Translations under genes and position numbers: made by a program
Part shown: one piece after another, positions 44,111-51,596 of the stretch
How positions within the stretch are numbered: the first letter of the stretch is position 1
Layout of the letters: the number at the start of each line of letters is the position of its first letter
Source: Pelagerythrobacter aerophilus
GTDB taxonomy: Bacteria; Pseudomonadota; Alphaproteobacteria; Sphingomonadales; Sphingomonadaceae
DNA: 64,000 bases
Reading direction: 5' to 3'
NCBI RefSeq assembly: GCF_003581645.1
Contig: NZ_QXFK01000018.1
Span: 542,501-606,500 of the forward strand
Notes under the pieces: model-generated
The model's database searches: none
What the model was told of the DNA's origin: nothing
What the model saw: the letters and a program-made list of their open reading frames with translations, nothing else

Positions 44111-44162
44111 TTTGCCGGAAAACGCAGACGGGTGGCGGCAAGCGCTTGCCGGAAGCGGCAAA
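44111..44162. repeat. Array of TTGCC/GGCAA half-sites upstream of the sigma-54 promoter (probable enhancer)
   Basis: Half-sites at 44112 (TTTGCCGGAA), 44137-44150 (perfect 14-base palindrome GGCAAGCGCTTGCC) and 44146-44161 (TTGCC-N6-GGCAA), with CGGCAAA at 44156-44162. TTGCCGGAA occurs twice directly, 34 bases apart. The position relative to the flgB promoter fits a binding site of the sigma-54 activator encoded at 30315-31577. As I recall, Caulobacter FlbD sites have a similar CGGCAAA core; that comparison is from memory. Confidence 0.6.
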
Positions 44163-44222
44163 TGTCCGCCGCGGGCTAAATCCCGCACCGGCAGCGGCGT
44201 TCTTCGTGACAAGGAGAACCAC

Positions 44223-44876
44223 GTGGACATCATGCAATTGCTCGATCCGCTTTCGGCGGCGATCGTATTGGGAGGAACCCTGGCCGCGACCCTGCTGCGC
44301 TGCGGCTGGCGTGACGCACGCGCGGCTTTGCGCACGCTCGCGCGGCTCGCGGCCCGCCCGTTCGACAGCACGCACGTCCGCGCCGAGCTCGCCGCTCAGG
44401 TGCAGGAGATCGGCGAGGACGGCATTCTGCGCGCGGAGCCGCACCATTTCGGCGACGGCGAATTTGACGACCTGAGCGAGGCATTGATCCGCCACCGTTC
44501 GATCAAGGCGCTGCACGAGGAGCATGCCCGCCATCGCGAGCGGCGGCAGGCGGCGGCGGAAAGCGCCGCGCGCGTGCTGGGCGAGGCGGCGGAACTGGCA
44601 CCAGTGCTCGGCCTGGCCGGAACGCTCGTTGCCCTCGGCGGCTTCGCGGCGGCGGCGGACGCGGACTACGCCCGCTCGATCGGCACGGCCGTCATCACCA
44701 CGCTCTACGGCCTCGTGTTCGCGAACTTCGTCTTCGCGCCGCTGGCCGCCGGACTCGCACGACGCGCACGCGCGGAAGAGCGCGAACGGCAGGAGCTCAT
44801 CGACTGGCTGGCCGCCGCGGTCGAGCGGTCGATCCCCCGCGAACCCACGGATGCGGTCGAAAAGGCCGCGGCATGA
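44223..44876 (+). CDS. MotA/TolQ/ExbB-family protein, second stator-like subunit lacking the first helix
   Basis: A 217-aa MotA relative. The start is the GTG at 44223, with AAGGAG 6 bases upstream. It begins directly at the second MotA helix (DPLSAAIVLGGTLAATLLRC), then a charged cytoplasmic loop (residues about 30-115), and the two channel helices APVLGLAGTLVALGGF and GTAVITTLYGLVFANFVFAP, which match MotA/PomA helices 3 and 4 well, including the TTLYGL motif. The first MotA helix is absent. Its stop overlaps the start of a MotB-like gene. It is distinct from motA at 35373-36236 and lies in the flgA-fliA unit, divergent from flgB. It may form an auxiliary proton channel or energise flagellar assembly; this is inference. 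Confidence 0.8.
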   Translation: MDIMQLLDPLSAAIVLGGTLAATLLRCGWRDARAALRTLARLAARPFDSTHVRAELAAQVQEIGEDGILRAEPHHFGDGEFDDLSEALIRHRSIKALHEEHARHRERRQAAAESAARVLGEAAELAPVLGLAGTLVALGGFAAAADADYARSIGTAVITTLYGLVFANFVFAPLAAGLARRARAEERERQELIDWLAAAVERSIPREPTDAVEKAAA

Positions 44877-45346
44877 TCCTCTCGACCGCCCGCGCGGGCT
44901 GGCAGACCACGCTCGCCGATCTCGCGCTGATCCTGTTCATGGTCACCGCCGCGGCAATGGCCGAACGGCCCGAGACGGCCGATCCGGTAGAAGTCGGCAG
45001 CCCCGTCCCCGCGCGCGGCGAACCCCTCGCCATCTACCGTGCGGCGCCGAACGCACCGCCGCTGGCGGACTGGCTCGCCGAGCAGCCGCGCGACGCGCGC
45101 CAGAACCTGACCATCATCGCCCACTATGTCGCCGGCGGCAACGCCGAAGCCGCCGCTGCGGCGGTCGCTCTCGCCAGCGAGGCAGGGGCGGCCGGACACA
45201 GCGCCCGGATCGTGGTCGAACCCGGACCGGCGAGCGAGCTGGTCGCCGTGCTCGACTTCGACGGCCGCGCATCTGGCACGGGGATTGCAGAGACGCCCGT
45301 ACGCACGGCGCCGCGCGCGCCGCAGGAAAGCGACATCGGAAGGTGA
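44873..45346 (+). CDS. MotB/ExbD-like protein paired with the second MotA homologue
   Basis: A 157-aa protein with a short cytoplasmic N-terminus and one membrane helix, GWQTTLADLALILFMVTAAA. Trp10 and Asp16 have the same six-residue spacing as the Trp and proton-binding Asp of MotB (WKVAYAD), so Asp16 is the likely proton site. The periplasmic part has LTIIAHYVAGGNAEAAAAAV and VALASEAGAAGHSARIVVEP, which recalls the beta-alpha-beta start of an OmpA-like domain, but the peptidoglycan-binding residues (GHTD, NxxLSxxRA) are absent. It overlaps the MotA-like gene by 4 bases and is followed 4 bases later by flgA. I know no named family for it. Confidence 0.7.
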   Translation: MILSTARAGWQTTLADLALILFMVTAAAMAERPETADPVEVGSPVPARGEPLAIYRAAPNAPPLADWLAEQPRDARQNLTIIAHYVAGGNAEAAAAAVALASEAGAAGHSARIVVEPGPASELVAVLDFDGRASGTGIAETPVRTAPRAPQESDIGR

Positions 45347-45350
45347 CATC

Positions 45351-45851
45351 ATGCGACTGATCCCAGCAGCAATTCTCGCCGGCGCGCTCGGCACTGCGGT
45401 TCCGGCGCTCGCCGCCGGCTTCCACGATCTCGCCAGCATCGACCGTGCGGTCGCGCAGTTCACCGGCGCCCCGCAAGGCACCGAGGGCGGCGCGCGCCTG
45501 CCGGTCGACCGGCGGCTCAAGCTGACGCAGTGCCCTATGCCGCTCGCGCTCGAATGGTACGGCAACGCCAACAGCACGGTGCTCGTGCGCTGCCCGGTGG
45601 CGGGCGGCTGGCGGCTGTTCGTACCGGTCGCGGCCGGGCGGGCAGCGGCCAGGGCCGAACCGGTGATCGCCCGGGGCGAGGCGGTCTCGATCGCCGTCCA
45701 GGGCAGCGGCTTCACCGTTTCCCGCCAGGGCGAGGCGCTCGAAGGCGGCGCGGTCGGAGAATGGATCCGCGTCCGCCCCGCGGGCGACAAGCGCAACACG
45801 ATCCGCGCGCGGGTGATCCAGCCCGGCCGGGTCGGCGTCGAATTGCCGTAA
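45351..45851 (+). CDS. flgA: Flagellar P-ring assembly chaperone FlgA
   Basis: Periplasmic chaperone needed to assemble the P ring from FlgI. The 166-aa protein starts at the ATG at 45351 with a signal peptide (residues 1-20, PALAAG). The SAF-like C-terminal domain shows ARAEPVIARGEAVSIAVQGS, GFTVSRQGEALEGGAVGEWI and the end RVIQPGRVGVELP, the FlgA hallmark. It is shorter than E. coli FlgA (219 aa). It follows the MotB-like gene by 4 bases. Confidence 0.88.
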   Translation: MRLIPAAILAGALGTAVPALAAGFHDLASIDRAVAQFTGAPQGTEGGARLPVDRRLKLTQCPMPLALEWYGNANSTVLVRCPVAGGWRLFVPVAAGRAAARAEPVIARGEAVSIAVQGSGFTVSRQGEALEGGAVGEWIRVRPAGDKRNTIRARVIQPGRVGVELP

Positions 45852-45886
45852 GCTCGCCCCGAGCGGCAAATTCCCGGCGGACCCCT

Positions 45887-45912
45887 TAAACGCCCACGCC
45901 CCCCGCCGTCCT
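45887..45912 (+). promoter_or_regulatory. Possible sigma-28 promoter of flgM
   Basis: TAAA (45887-45890), 14 bases, GCCGTCCT (45905-45912), 30 bases before the flgM ATG. The spacing is one base short of the consensus 15. A FliA-dependent flgM promoter is known in enterobacteria. Low confidence. Confidence 0.3.
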
Positions 45913-45941
45913 AGGTTCCGGTACACGAACGGAGCGAACCG

Positions 45942-46232
45942 ATGGACCGGATCGACATGCACGGGCCGAACGGCATCCTGCGCAGCCTGCGGGCGAAGGG
46001 CACTGCGCCCGTTTCGCACGGCGAGCGCGCGCGGCCCGCCGGCACCGATGCCGATCGGGCGGCCGGGGTCGCCCTCAACGGCGTCGGCCTCGCCGGAACC
46101 GAAGCGCCCGTCGACCGCGAGCGCGTGACCGAACTCCGCCAGGCGATCGAGCAGGGCCGCTACCGGCTCGATCCGCGCAAGACCGCCGATGCGATGATCG
46201 CCGCGGGCTTCATGCCGAGGAACGAGCGATGA
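45942..46232 (+). CDS. flgM: Anti-sigma-28 factor FlgM
   Basis: Binds FliA and blocks late flagellar transcription until the hook is complete, when FlgM is exported. The 96-aa protein is disordered-looking in the first half and ends with the FliA-binding helices: VDRERVTELRQAIEQGRYRL, then DPRKTADAMIAAGF. The ATG at 45942 has GGAG 10 bases upstream. It overlaps flgN by 4 bases. Confidence 0.92.
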   Translation: MDRIDMHGPNGILRSLRAKGTAPVSHGERARPAGTDADRAAGVALNGVGLAGTEAPVDRERVTELRQAIEQGRYRLDPRKTADAMIAAGFMPRNER

Positions 46233-46582
46233 CCGAGAACCAGCCCCTGCGCCCCTCCCTTCGCGATGCGCTCCGGCAAATGCTTGCCCTTCTCGAAAGC
46301 GAGCGGCAGGCGCTTGCCGCCCTCGACCTCGATTCCATCCTCGACTGCTCCGACGGCAAGCTGGAGCTGTGCGAGGCGATCGAAAGTCAGGCGCAAGACG
46401 CGCTGGACGAGGAATGCCGCGGCCTGCTCGACGCCGTTGCGCGCCTCAACGAGATCAACCGCAAGATCCGCAACCTGATCGCCGCCAACGTCGACGCCCG
46501 CCTGGGCTCGCTCACGGGCCGCATCAGCCTCTACGGCACAGGCCGCCCCTCGGTGGCACGGGAGATGCCCTACTACGCCTGA
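46229..46582 (+). CDS. flgN: Flagellar export chaperone FlgN
   Basis: Chaperone for the junction proteins FlgK and FlgL. The 117-aa helical protein has the long coiled coil (LRQMLALLESERQALAALDL, DSILDCSDGKLELCEAIESQ and LLDAVARLNEINRKIRNLIA) and ends in SLYGTGRPSVAREM, typical of FlgN. Placement right after flgM is the standard arrangement. Two GGCAR-N4-TTGCC repeats fall inside the gene (46275-46319). Confidence 0.87.
   Translation: MTENQPLRPSLRDALRQMLALLESERQALAALDLDSILDCSDGKLELCEAIESQAQDALDEECRGLLDAVARLNEINRKIRNLIAANVDARLGSLTGRISLYGTGRPSVAREMPYYA
46275..46319. repeat. Two GGCAR-N4-TTGCC inverted repeats inside flgN
   Basis: GGCAA-ATGC-TTGCC at 46275-46288 and GGCAG-GCGC-TTGCC at 46305-46318, 30 bases apart (about three turns). 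They share the arm sequence and 4-base spacing of the palindrome upstream of the flgB sigma-54 promoter, and lie about 270-310 bases before the second sigma-54 promoter at 46584. Both also encode similar peptides (RQMLA, RQALA), so codon use could explain part of the likeness. Confidence 0.45.
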
Positions 46583-46583
46583 T

Positions 46584-46599
46584 TGGCACACCTCTTGCT
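46584..46599 (+). promoter_or_regulatory. Sigma-54 promoter of sltF-flhA-fliA
   Basis: TGGCAC (46584-46589), five bases, TTGC (46595-46598), T: the full -24/-12 consensus (TTGGCACACCTCTTGCT) in the 53-base gap between flgN and the transglycosylase gene. Predicted transcription start near 46610. It would put fliA, and hence the late genes, under sigma-54 control. Confidence 0.85.
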
Positions 46600-46635
46600 T
46601 GAACCCCGGCGAGTACAACCAAGCCGGGGATTACC

Positions 46636-47487
46636 TTGTCAGGGGTCACATCAGTCCAGCGCAGCGCAGCGCCGCCCGACAACGTGCAGGCATCGATCGC
46701 CCGCGCGTCGGCCGCGACCGGGGTCGATTTCGACTACCTGCTGGCGCAGGCGAAGATCGAGTCCAACCTCGACAGCAATGCCCGCGCGCGCACCTCGAGC
46801 GCATCGGGGCTCTACCAGTTCATTTCCTCGACCTGGCTCGAAACGCTCGACCGCCACGGCAAGTCGCACGGGCTCGACTGGGCCGAAGCTGCCATCGTTC
46901 AGGAAGGCGGCCGCGCGAAAGTCGGTGACGCCGGGGCGCGGGCGCAGATCATGGCGCTGCGCTTCGATCCCGAAGTCTCATCCCTGATGGCGGCCGAGCT
47001 TGCGCGCGACAATGCGGGCGAACTGCGCGGCTTCCTCGGGCGCGAACCCGACCACGCCGAGCTCTATCTCGCGCATTTCCTGGGGGCAGGCGGCGCCAAG
47101 GGTTTCCTCGGCGCCTTGCAGGACAATCCGCTGTCGCCCGCCGCGGCGCTGTTTCCCAAGCCCGCGCAGGCCAACCCAGCGATCTTCTACCAGGGCGGGC
47201 GCTCGCGCTCGGTCGGCGAGGTCATGGACCTGGTGCGCGGCAAGGTCGAAGCCGCCAAGCAGGGCGATGGCGCGCCACCGGCGACCGGCACTTATCTGCC
47301 GTCGACGCCATCGGCCGCTTTCACCCAGGCGCGCCGCACGTTCGCCGCCGAGCCCGCCGGGCCCGCGCCGCGCCCCTCGATGGCCGAAACCCTGCAGACG
47401 ACCTTCGGCGGCTCCAACGGCCTCGATAGCCGCGCCGCGCGGCACGTGGGCGAAGCCTACGGCAAGTTCCGAGCGTTCGGGCTGTGA
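46636..47487 (+). CDS. Flagellar lytic transglycosylase (SltF-like)
   Basis: Opens the peptidoglycan for rod penetration. The 283-aa protein has an SLT domain in its N-terminal half: catalytic Glu in LLAQAKIESNLDSNARARTS (Glu of KIES), then ASGLYQFISSTWLETLDRHG and AELYLAHFLGAGGAKGFLGA. The C-terminal 110 residues are Pro/Ala-rich and could carry the FlgJ contact known for SltF of Rhodobacter. No obvious signal peptide is present, so export through the flagellar system is possible. The start is the TTG at 46636 with GGGGA 5 bases upstream. Its stop overlaps the flhA start. It complements FlgJ, which lacks a muramidase domain here. Confidence 0.85.
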   Translation: MSGVTSVQRSAAPPDNVQASIARASAATGVDFDYLLAQAKIESNLDSNARARTSSASGLYQFISSTWLETLDRHGKSHGLDWAEAAIVQEGGRAKVGDAGARAQIMALRFDPEVSSLMAAELARDNAGELRGFLGREPDHAELYLAHFLGAGGAKGFLGALQDNPLSPAAALFPKPAQANPAIFYQGGRSRSVGEVMDLVRGKVEAAKQGDGAPPATGTYLPSTPSAAFTQARRTFAAEPAGPAPRPSMAETLQTTFGGSNGLDSRAARHVGEAYGKFRAFGL

Positions 47488-49589
47488 CCTGGCGCTCGTT
47501 CCTCGCGCCCTCGATGGCGCTGCCGGTCGGCATCCTGACGATCATCGTGTTGATGGTCGTGCCGATCCCGCCGGCTATGCTCGACTTGTTTTTCGTGCTC
47601 AACATCGCGCTCTCGGTCGCGGTGCTGATGGCGGCGATGAACGCGGAAAAGCCGCTCGACTTCTCGTCGTTCCCCTCGGTCCTGCTGTTCGCGACGCTGC
47701 TGCGCCTGGCGCTCAACGTCGCTTCCACGCGCGTCGTGCTGATGAACGGACACGAGGGCGAGGCCGCGGCCGGCAAAGTGATCGAGGCCTTCGGCGCCTT
47801 CCTGATCGGCGGCAGCTTCGCCGTCGGTCTGTTCGTCTTCATGATCCTGATGATCATCAACCTGGTCGTCGTGACCAAGGGCGCAGGCCGCGTGTCGGAA
47901 GTCTCCGCACGCTTCACGCTCGATGCCCTCCCCGGCAAGCAGATGGCGATCGACGCCGACCTCGCCGCCGGCCTGATGACGGCCGACGAAGCCAAGGCCC
48001 GCCGCCGCGAGATCGCGACCGAGGCGGATTTCTACGGCTCGATGGACGGTGCCAGCAAGTTCGTGAAGGGCGACGCGATCGCGGCGCTGCTGATCCTGTT
48101 CGTCAACATCGTGGCGGGGTTCGTGCTCGGCATGGCGACGCATGGCCTGTCGGCGAACGAAGCGGGCGAGCTCTACGTTACCCTGGCCGTCGGCGACGCG
48201 CTCGTCGCTTCGGTTCCCGCCCTGCTGCTCTCGATCGCCGCGGCGGTCATCGTGACCCGCGTTTCGGACAACCGCGACCTCACCGGGCAGATCGGCGGCC
48301 AGCTTGCCGAGCCCGGCATCTGGCTTCCGGTCGGCTGCATCCTCGCGGCCATGGGCATGATCCCGGCCATGCCGCAGTCGGTCTTCCTGCCGCTGGCTGC
48401 CGGCGCTTTCGCACTGTGGCGCACGCTCAAGCGGCGCAAGGCCTTCGTGCCGGTCGCCGAAGCCGAGCCCGCCCCCGACCCGACGCGGATCGCGATCGGC
48501 GACATTTCCGAACAGGCGCTGGTGACGATCGAGCTCGGCTTCGGGCTGGTCCATCTCGCCGACGACCGGCGCGGCGCCCCGCTCGTCTCGCGCCTCACTG
48601 GATTGCGGCGGCAACTGTGCCAGTCGTTCGGCTTCATCGTGCCGCAGTTCCGCATCAAGGACAGCTTCGACCTGGCGCCCGATCGCTACCGCGTGACGCT
48701 GGGCGGTGCGCCGCTCGGCTCGGGCCAGCTTCGCCCCGACCGCATGCTGGCGATCGACACCGGCGAGGCGGGCCAACTGGCCCAGCTTCCCGGCGAAGCG
48801 ACCCGCGATCCCAGCTTTGGCTGCCCCGCCGTGTGGATCGATGCCGCGACGCGCGATCTCGCGGTGGCCGAGGGCTATCTCGTGGTCGACCCGGAAAGCG
48901 TGGTCGCGACCCATGTGAACCAGCTCCTTTCCGCCCGGCCACAAGACCTGCTCGGCCCCGACCAGGTGCGCGAGCTGCTCGACATGGTGCGCGAGCGAAA
49001 TGCGCAGATGGTCGAGACGATCACGCCGCAGCCGCTCTCGCTCGCCGCGGTCACCCGCCTGCTGCGCGCGCTGCTCGCCGACGGCATCTCGCTCGCGCAT
49101 CCGCTGCCGATTCTCGGCAGCCTGTCGCAGGCGGCGCAGCAGACGACCGATCACGACCGCCTGGTCGACATGCTCCGCGCCGATCTCGGCCCGATGCTGG
49201 TCGGCAGCCTGTGCGCGCCGGACGAACGCCTGCCGGTCATCACCCTCGCCGCCGAGCTGGAGGAGATGGTCGTCGGCGGGCTGCAGGACCCGGCAAGCGG
49301 AAACGTCGTCATCGAGCCCGATCTCGCCCGCTCGATCGGCGAGCGGATCGCCGCGATCGTCGCGAGCCGCCCGGCCGGCGCGGGCAAACCCGCGCTGATC
49401 GTCCAGCCGCGCGCCCGCCGCCCGCTGGCCGGCCTGCTGCGCCTGCGCGCACCGGGCTGCGCGGTCCTTTCGATCAACGAACTGCCCGTCGCCCAGCCGA
49501 TCGAAGTGATCGGCGTCGTCGGCGGCGATGAGCAGGCGCAGGCCCCGCAGCCGGCGCCGGATATGGACAGGGAGCCCTTGGCCGCATGA
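47484..49589 (+). CDS. flhA: Flagellar export gate protein FlhA
   Basis: Major export-gate protein, binds chaperone-cargo complexes and conducts protons. It has 701 aa. The N-terminal 320 residues contain about eight membrane helices with signature stretches FSSFPSVLLFATLLRLALNV and the FHIPEP loop region VSEVSARFTLDALPGKQMAI, DADLAAGLMTADEAKARRRE. The C-terminal cytoplasmic domain includes VTHVNQL-like VATHVNQLLSARPQDLLGPD. The start is the GTG at 47484 overlapping the sltF stop (GTGA). It overlaps fliA by 4 bases. Confidence 0.97.
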   Translation: MTWRSFLAPSMALPVGILTIIVLMVVPIPPAMLDLFFVLNIALSVAVLMAAMNAEKPLDFSSFPSVLLFATLLRLALNVASTRVVLMNGHEGEAAAGKVIEAFGAFLIGGSFAVGLFVFMILMIINLVVVTKGAGRVSEVSARFTLDALPGKQMAIDADLAAGLMTADEAKARRREIATEADFYGSMDGASKFVKGDAIAALLILFVNIVAGFVLGMATHGLSANEAGELYVTLAVGDALVASVPALLLSIAAAVIVTRVSDNRDLTGQIGGQLAEPGIWLPVGCILAAMGMIPAMPQSVFLPLAAGAFALWRTLKRRKAFVPVAEAEPAPDPTRIAIGDISEQALVTIELGFGLVHLADDRRGAPLVSRLTGLRRQLCQSFGFIVPQFRIKDSFDLAPDRYRVTLGGAPLGSGQLRPDRMLAIDTGEAGQLAQLPGEATRDPSFGCPAVWIDAATRDLAVAEGYLVVDPESVVATHVNQLLSARPQDLLGPDQVRELLDMVRERNAQMVETITPQPLSLAAVTRLLRALLADGISLAHPLPILGSLSQAAQQTTDHDRLVDMLRADLGPMLVGSLCAPDERLPVITLAAELEEMVVGGLQDPASGNVVIEPDLARSIGERIAAIVASRPAGAGKPALIVQPRARRPLAGLLRLRAPGCAVLSINELPVAQPIEVIGVVGGDEQAQAPQPAPDMDREPLAA

Positions 49590-50305
49590 GGTACGACCAT
49601 TCCGAATTTGCCGTGGCGGAGGCCTATTGCGGCAATGTCGGCGACCGGGTCACCCGGTTCCTGCCGATGGTCCGCAAGCTTGCCTGGCACCTGTCGGGCA
49701 GCGGCGGCCCGACCGTCGATGTCGAGGACCTGATGCAGGCCGGCCTCGTCGCGCTGACCGAATGCGCGCAGAAACACGATTCGCCGAGCGAGGACGGCTT
49801 CGCCGCCTATGCCAAGCTGCGCGTACGGGGCGCGATGGTCGACCTCTTGCGCAGCGCCTCGCCCGATCCGCGCGGCGCGCGCGCCAAGCGGCGCATGATC
49901 GAGAGCGCCCGGGCGAAGCTCCACACTGCGCTGGGGCGCGAACCTTCTTCCGCCGAACTCGCCGACACGCTCGGGATGGCGGTCGAAGACTTCCGCCGGC
50001 TCGAAAGCGATCTGGTCGAGACACGGCTCAACTCGCTCGACGAGTGCTATTCGGAAAGCGACACGGCCTTCGCCTCGCACGAACCCGATGCGGAGCGGCA
50101 GGTTCTCCAGCAGGAGGACCGCGAGATCCTGATCGCCGCGCTCGGCTCGCTCGGCGAGCGGCACCAGCTCGTGATCCAGCTCTACTTCGTCGAGGAACTG
50201 AACCTGTCGGAAATCGCCGACGTGCTCGGCGTCAGCGTGCCGCGCGTGCACCAGCTCAAGGCCGCCGCCCTCGCGCAGATGCGCAAGGCGATGGCGGAGG
50301 ATTGA
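49586..50305 (+). CDS. fliA: Flagellar sigma factor FliA (sigma-28)
   Basis: Directs RNA polymerase to late flagellar genes such as flagellin. The 239-aa protein contains region 2 (FLPMVRKLAWHLSG, VDVEDLMQAGLVALTECAQK and AAYAKLRVRGAMVDLLRSAS), region 3 and region 4 (LGERHQLVIQLYFVEELNLS, EIADVLGVSVPRVHQLKAAA). Last gene of the rightward flagellar unit. FliA is absent from Caulobacter but present in Sphingomonadales, and the sigma-28 site at flagellin agrees with its presence. Confidence 0.95.
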   Translation: MRYDHSEFAVAEAYCGNVGDRVTRFLPMVRKLAWHLSGSGGPTVDVEDLMQAGLVALTECAQKHDSPSEDGFAAYAKLRVRGAMVDLLRSASPDPRGARAKRRMIESARAKLHTALGREPSSAELADTLGMAVEDFRRLESDLVETRLNSLDECYSESDTAFASHEPDAERQVLQQEDREILIAALGSLGERHQLVIQLYFVEELNLSEIADVLGVSVPRVHQLKAAALAQMRKAMAED

Positions 50306-50358
50306 TCCGCTCCGGCATTGACAATCGGCGCTCGCGCGCCGCAAGTGCCGCGCCAGAC

Positions 50359-50545
50359 GGTGCCGCACGCGCTTCACGCACGGGCGGCTAAGAGGGAAGC
50401 CGGTGCGATGCCGGCGCTGTGCCCGCAACTGTAGGCGGGGAGCCCCGGGCCATCACGTCACTGGAAATCGTTCCGAAAACGGAATGATTTTCCGGGAAGA
50501 CGGCCCAGGGGCGCCGATCCGCAAGCCAGGAGACCTGCCGTCGCG
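50359..50545 (+). ncRNA. Cobalamin (adenosylcobalamin-type) riboswitch
   Basis: The conserved core elements occur in order: AAGAGGGAAGCCGGTG at about 50390-50405, ATGCCGGCGCTG, CCCGCAACTGTAGGCGGGGAG, CATCACGTCACTG, and the B12 box AGCCAGGAGACCTGCC at 50524-50539. It lies in the 412-base leader of btuF and would lower btuFCD expression when B12 is plentiful. A TTGACA at 50318-50323 could be the -35 of the promoter, but no good -10 was found. Confidence 0.95.
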
Positions 50546-50630
50546 TCGTTCGTCCGGGGAGCCGGGTAAGCTCGATCGGACGGGAAACGCGTTTTCCCGC
50601 AGAAGCGACAGCCATCGGCCGGGCTACCGG

Positions 50631-50655
50631 CGCCGGGGGTGAGCAGCCCCCGGCG
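50631..50655 (+). promoter_or_regulatory. GC hairpin in the btuF leader, possible riboswitch expression platform
   Basis: CGCCGGGGG (50631-50639), loop TGAGCAG, CCCCCGGCG (50647-50655). No T-run follows, so it is not a classic terminator. It sits between the riboswitch core and the btuF start at 50718; a role in the on/off decision is inference. The rest of 50546-50717 shows nothing else I recognise. Confidence 0.4.
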
Positions 50656-50717
50656 GGCCAAGACTGTCCAGGCGATGCGGGGTTCCGAGCCTCCCCGCGC
50701 GCGATCGGGGTTCCGCC

Positions 50718-51596
50718 ATGCGCGATGCAGCGGAAGGCATATTGCGAAGGAGCCGGCTGGCGGCAGGCCTTGCCGCGCTTGCGGTGCTCGTCCTCAGCGG
50801 CTGCGCTTCGGCGCCTGAACCGTCCGCCGCGCCCGGCGCCGCGCCGCAGCGCATCGTCAGCCTCGATTATTGCGCCGACCAGTACGTGCTCCGCTTCGCC
50901 GAGCGCGATGCGATCCTCGCGCTGTCGCCCTACGCGGCGGAGCGCTTTTCCTACATGCGCGCCGAGGCGGAGGGACTGCCGACAGTGCGGCCGCGCACCG
51001 CCGATATTCTCGCGCTCCAGCCCGATCTCGTGGTTCGCTCCTTCGGCGGAGGCGCCGACGTGGTGCCGTTCCTTGAGGAACTCGGCGTGCCGGTGGTCCA
51101 GATCGGCTTTCCGCAGACGATCGCCGAGGTGCGCGACGAGGTCCTGCGCGTCGGCAGCGCGCTCGGGGCGGGGGATGAGGCACGGCAGGTTGCGGCCGAC
51201 ATGGACCGCCGCCTCGCCGCCCTGCCCGCGCCGCCCGAGAAGCGCCGCACCGCGCTCTACATGACGCCGGGAGGCATGACCTCGGGCGAGGGAACGCTGG
51301 TTCACGAGATCCTGCGCACCGCGGGCCTCGCCAATTTCCAGGATCGCCCCGGCTGGAATACCCTCCCGCTCGAACGGCTCGCCTACGAACACCCGGACGT
51401 GGTCGCCGCGGCGTTCTACGAGGGAGTCGAAAGCCAGGCTGAAATCTGGAGCGCCGCGCGCCATCCGGTCGCCCGCGCGCAGCTCGAGAACCGGCCCGTC
51501 GTGCCGCTCGAAGGCGCCTGGACGAGCTGCGGCGGCTGGTTCCTGATCGACGCGATCGAAGCCCTGTCGCACGCGGCGCAGGGGGAAGCGCAATGA
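50718..51596 (+). CDS. btuF: Cobalamin ABC transporter substrate-binding lipoprotein BtuF
   Basis: Binds vitamin B12 and delivers it to BtuCD. The 292-aa protein is a lipoprotein (lipobox VLVLSGC, Cys29) with the class III periplasmic binding fold: RIVSLDYCADQYVLRF, LPTVRPRTADILALQPDLVV and PVVQIGFPQTIAEVRDEV. The B12 role, rather than iron-siderophore, is inferred from the riboswitch directly upstream. It overlaps btuC by 4 bases. Confidence 0.88.
   Translation: MRDAAEGILRRSRLAAGLAALAVLVLSGCASAPEPSAAPGAAPQRIVSLDYCADQYVLRFAERDAILALSPYAAERFSYMRAEAEGLPTVRPRTADILALQPDLVVRSFGGGADVVPFLEELGVPVVQIGFPQTIAEVRDEVLRVGSALGAGDEARQVAADMDRRLAALPAPPEKRRTALYMTPGGMTSGEGTLVHEILRTAGLANFQDRPGWNTLPLERLAYEHPDVVAAAFYEGVESQAEIWSAARHPVARAQLENRPVVPLEGAWTSCGGWFLIDAIEALSHAAQGEAQ

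Noticed and set aside
44177-44205. TAAA-N15-GGCG upstream of the second MotA-like gene, similar to a sigma-28 site
   Set aside because: The -10 part has a mismatch in its most conserved core and no further support.
50318-50346. TTGACA before the cobalamin riboswitch as a promoter
   Set aside because: Perfect -35 but the bases 17 downstream (GCAAGT) do not resemble a -10; not listed as a separate promoter.
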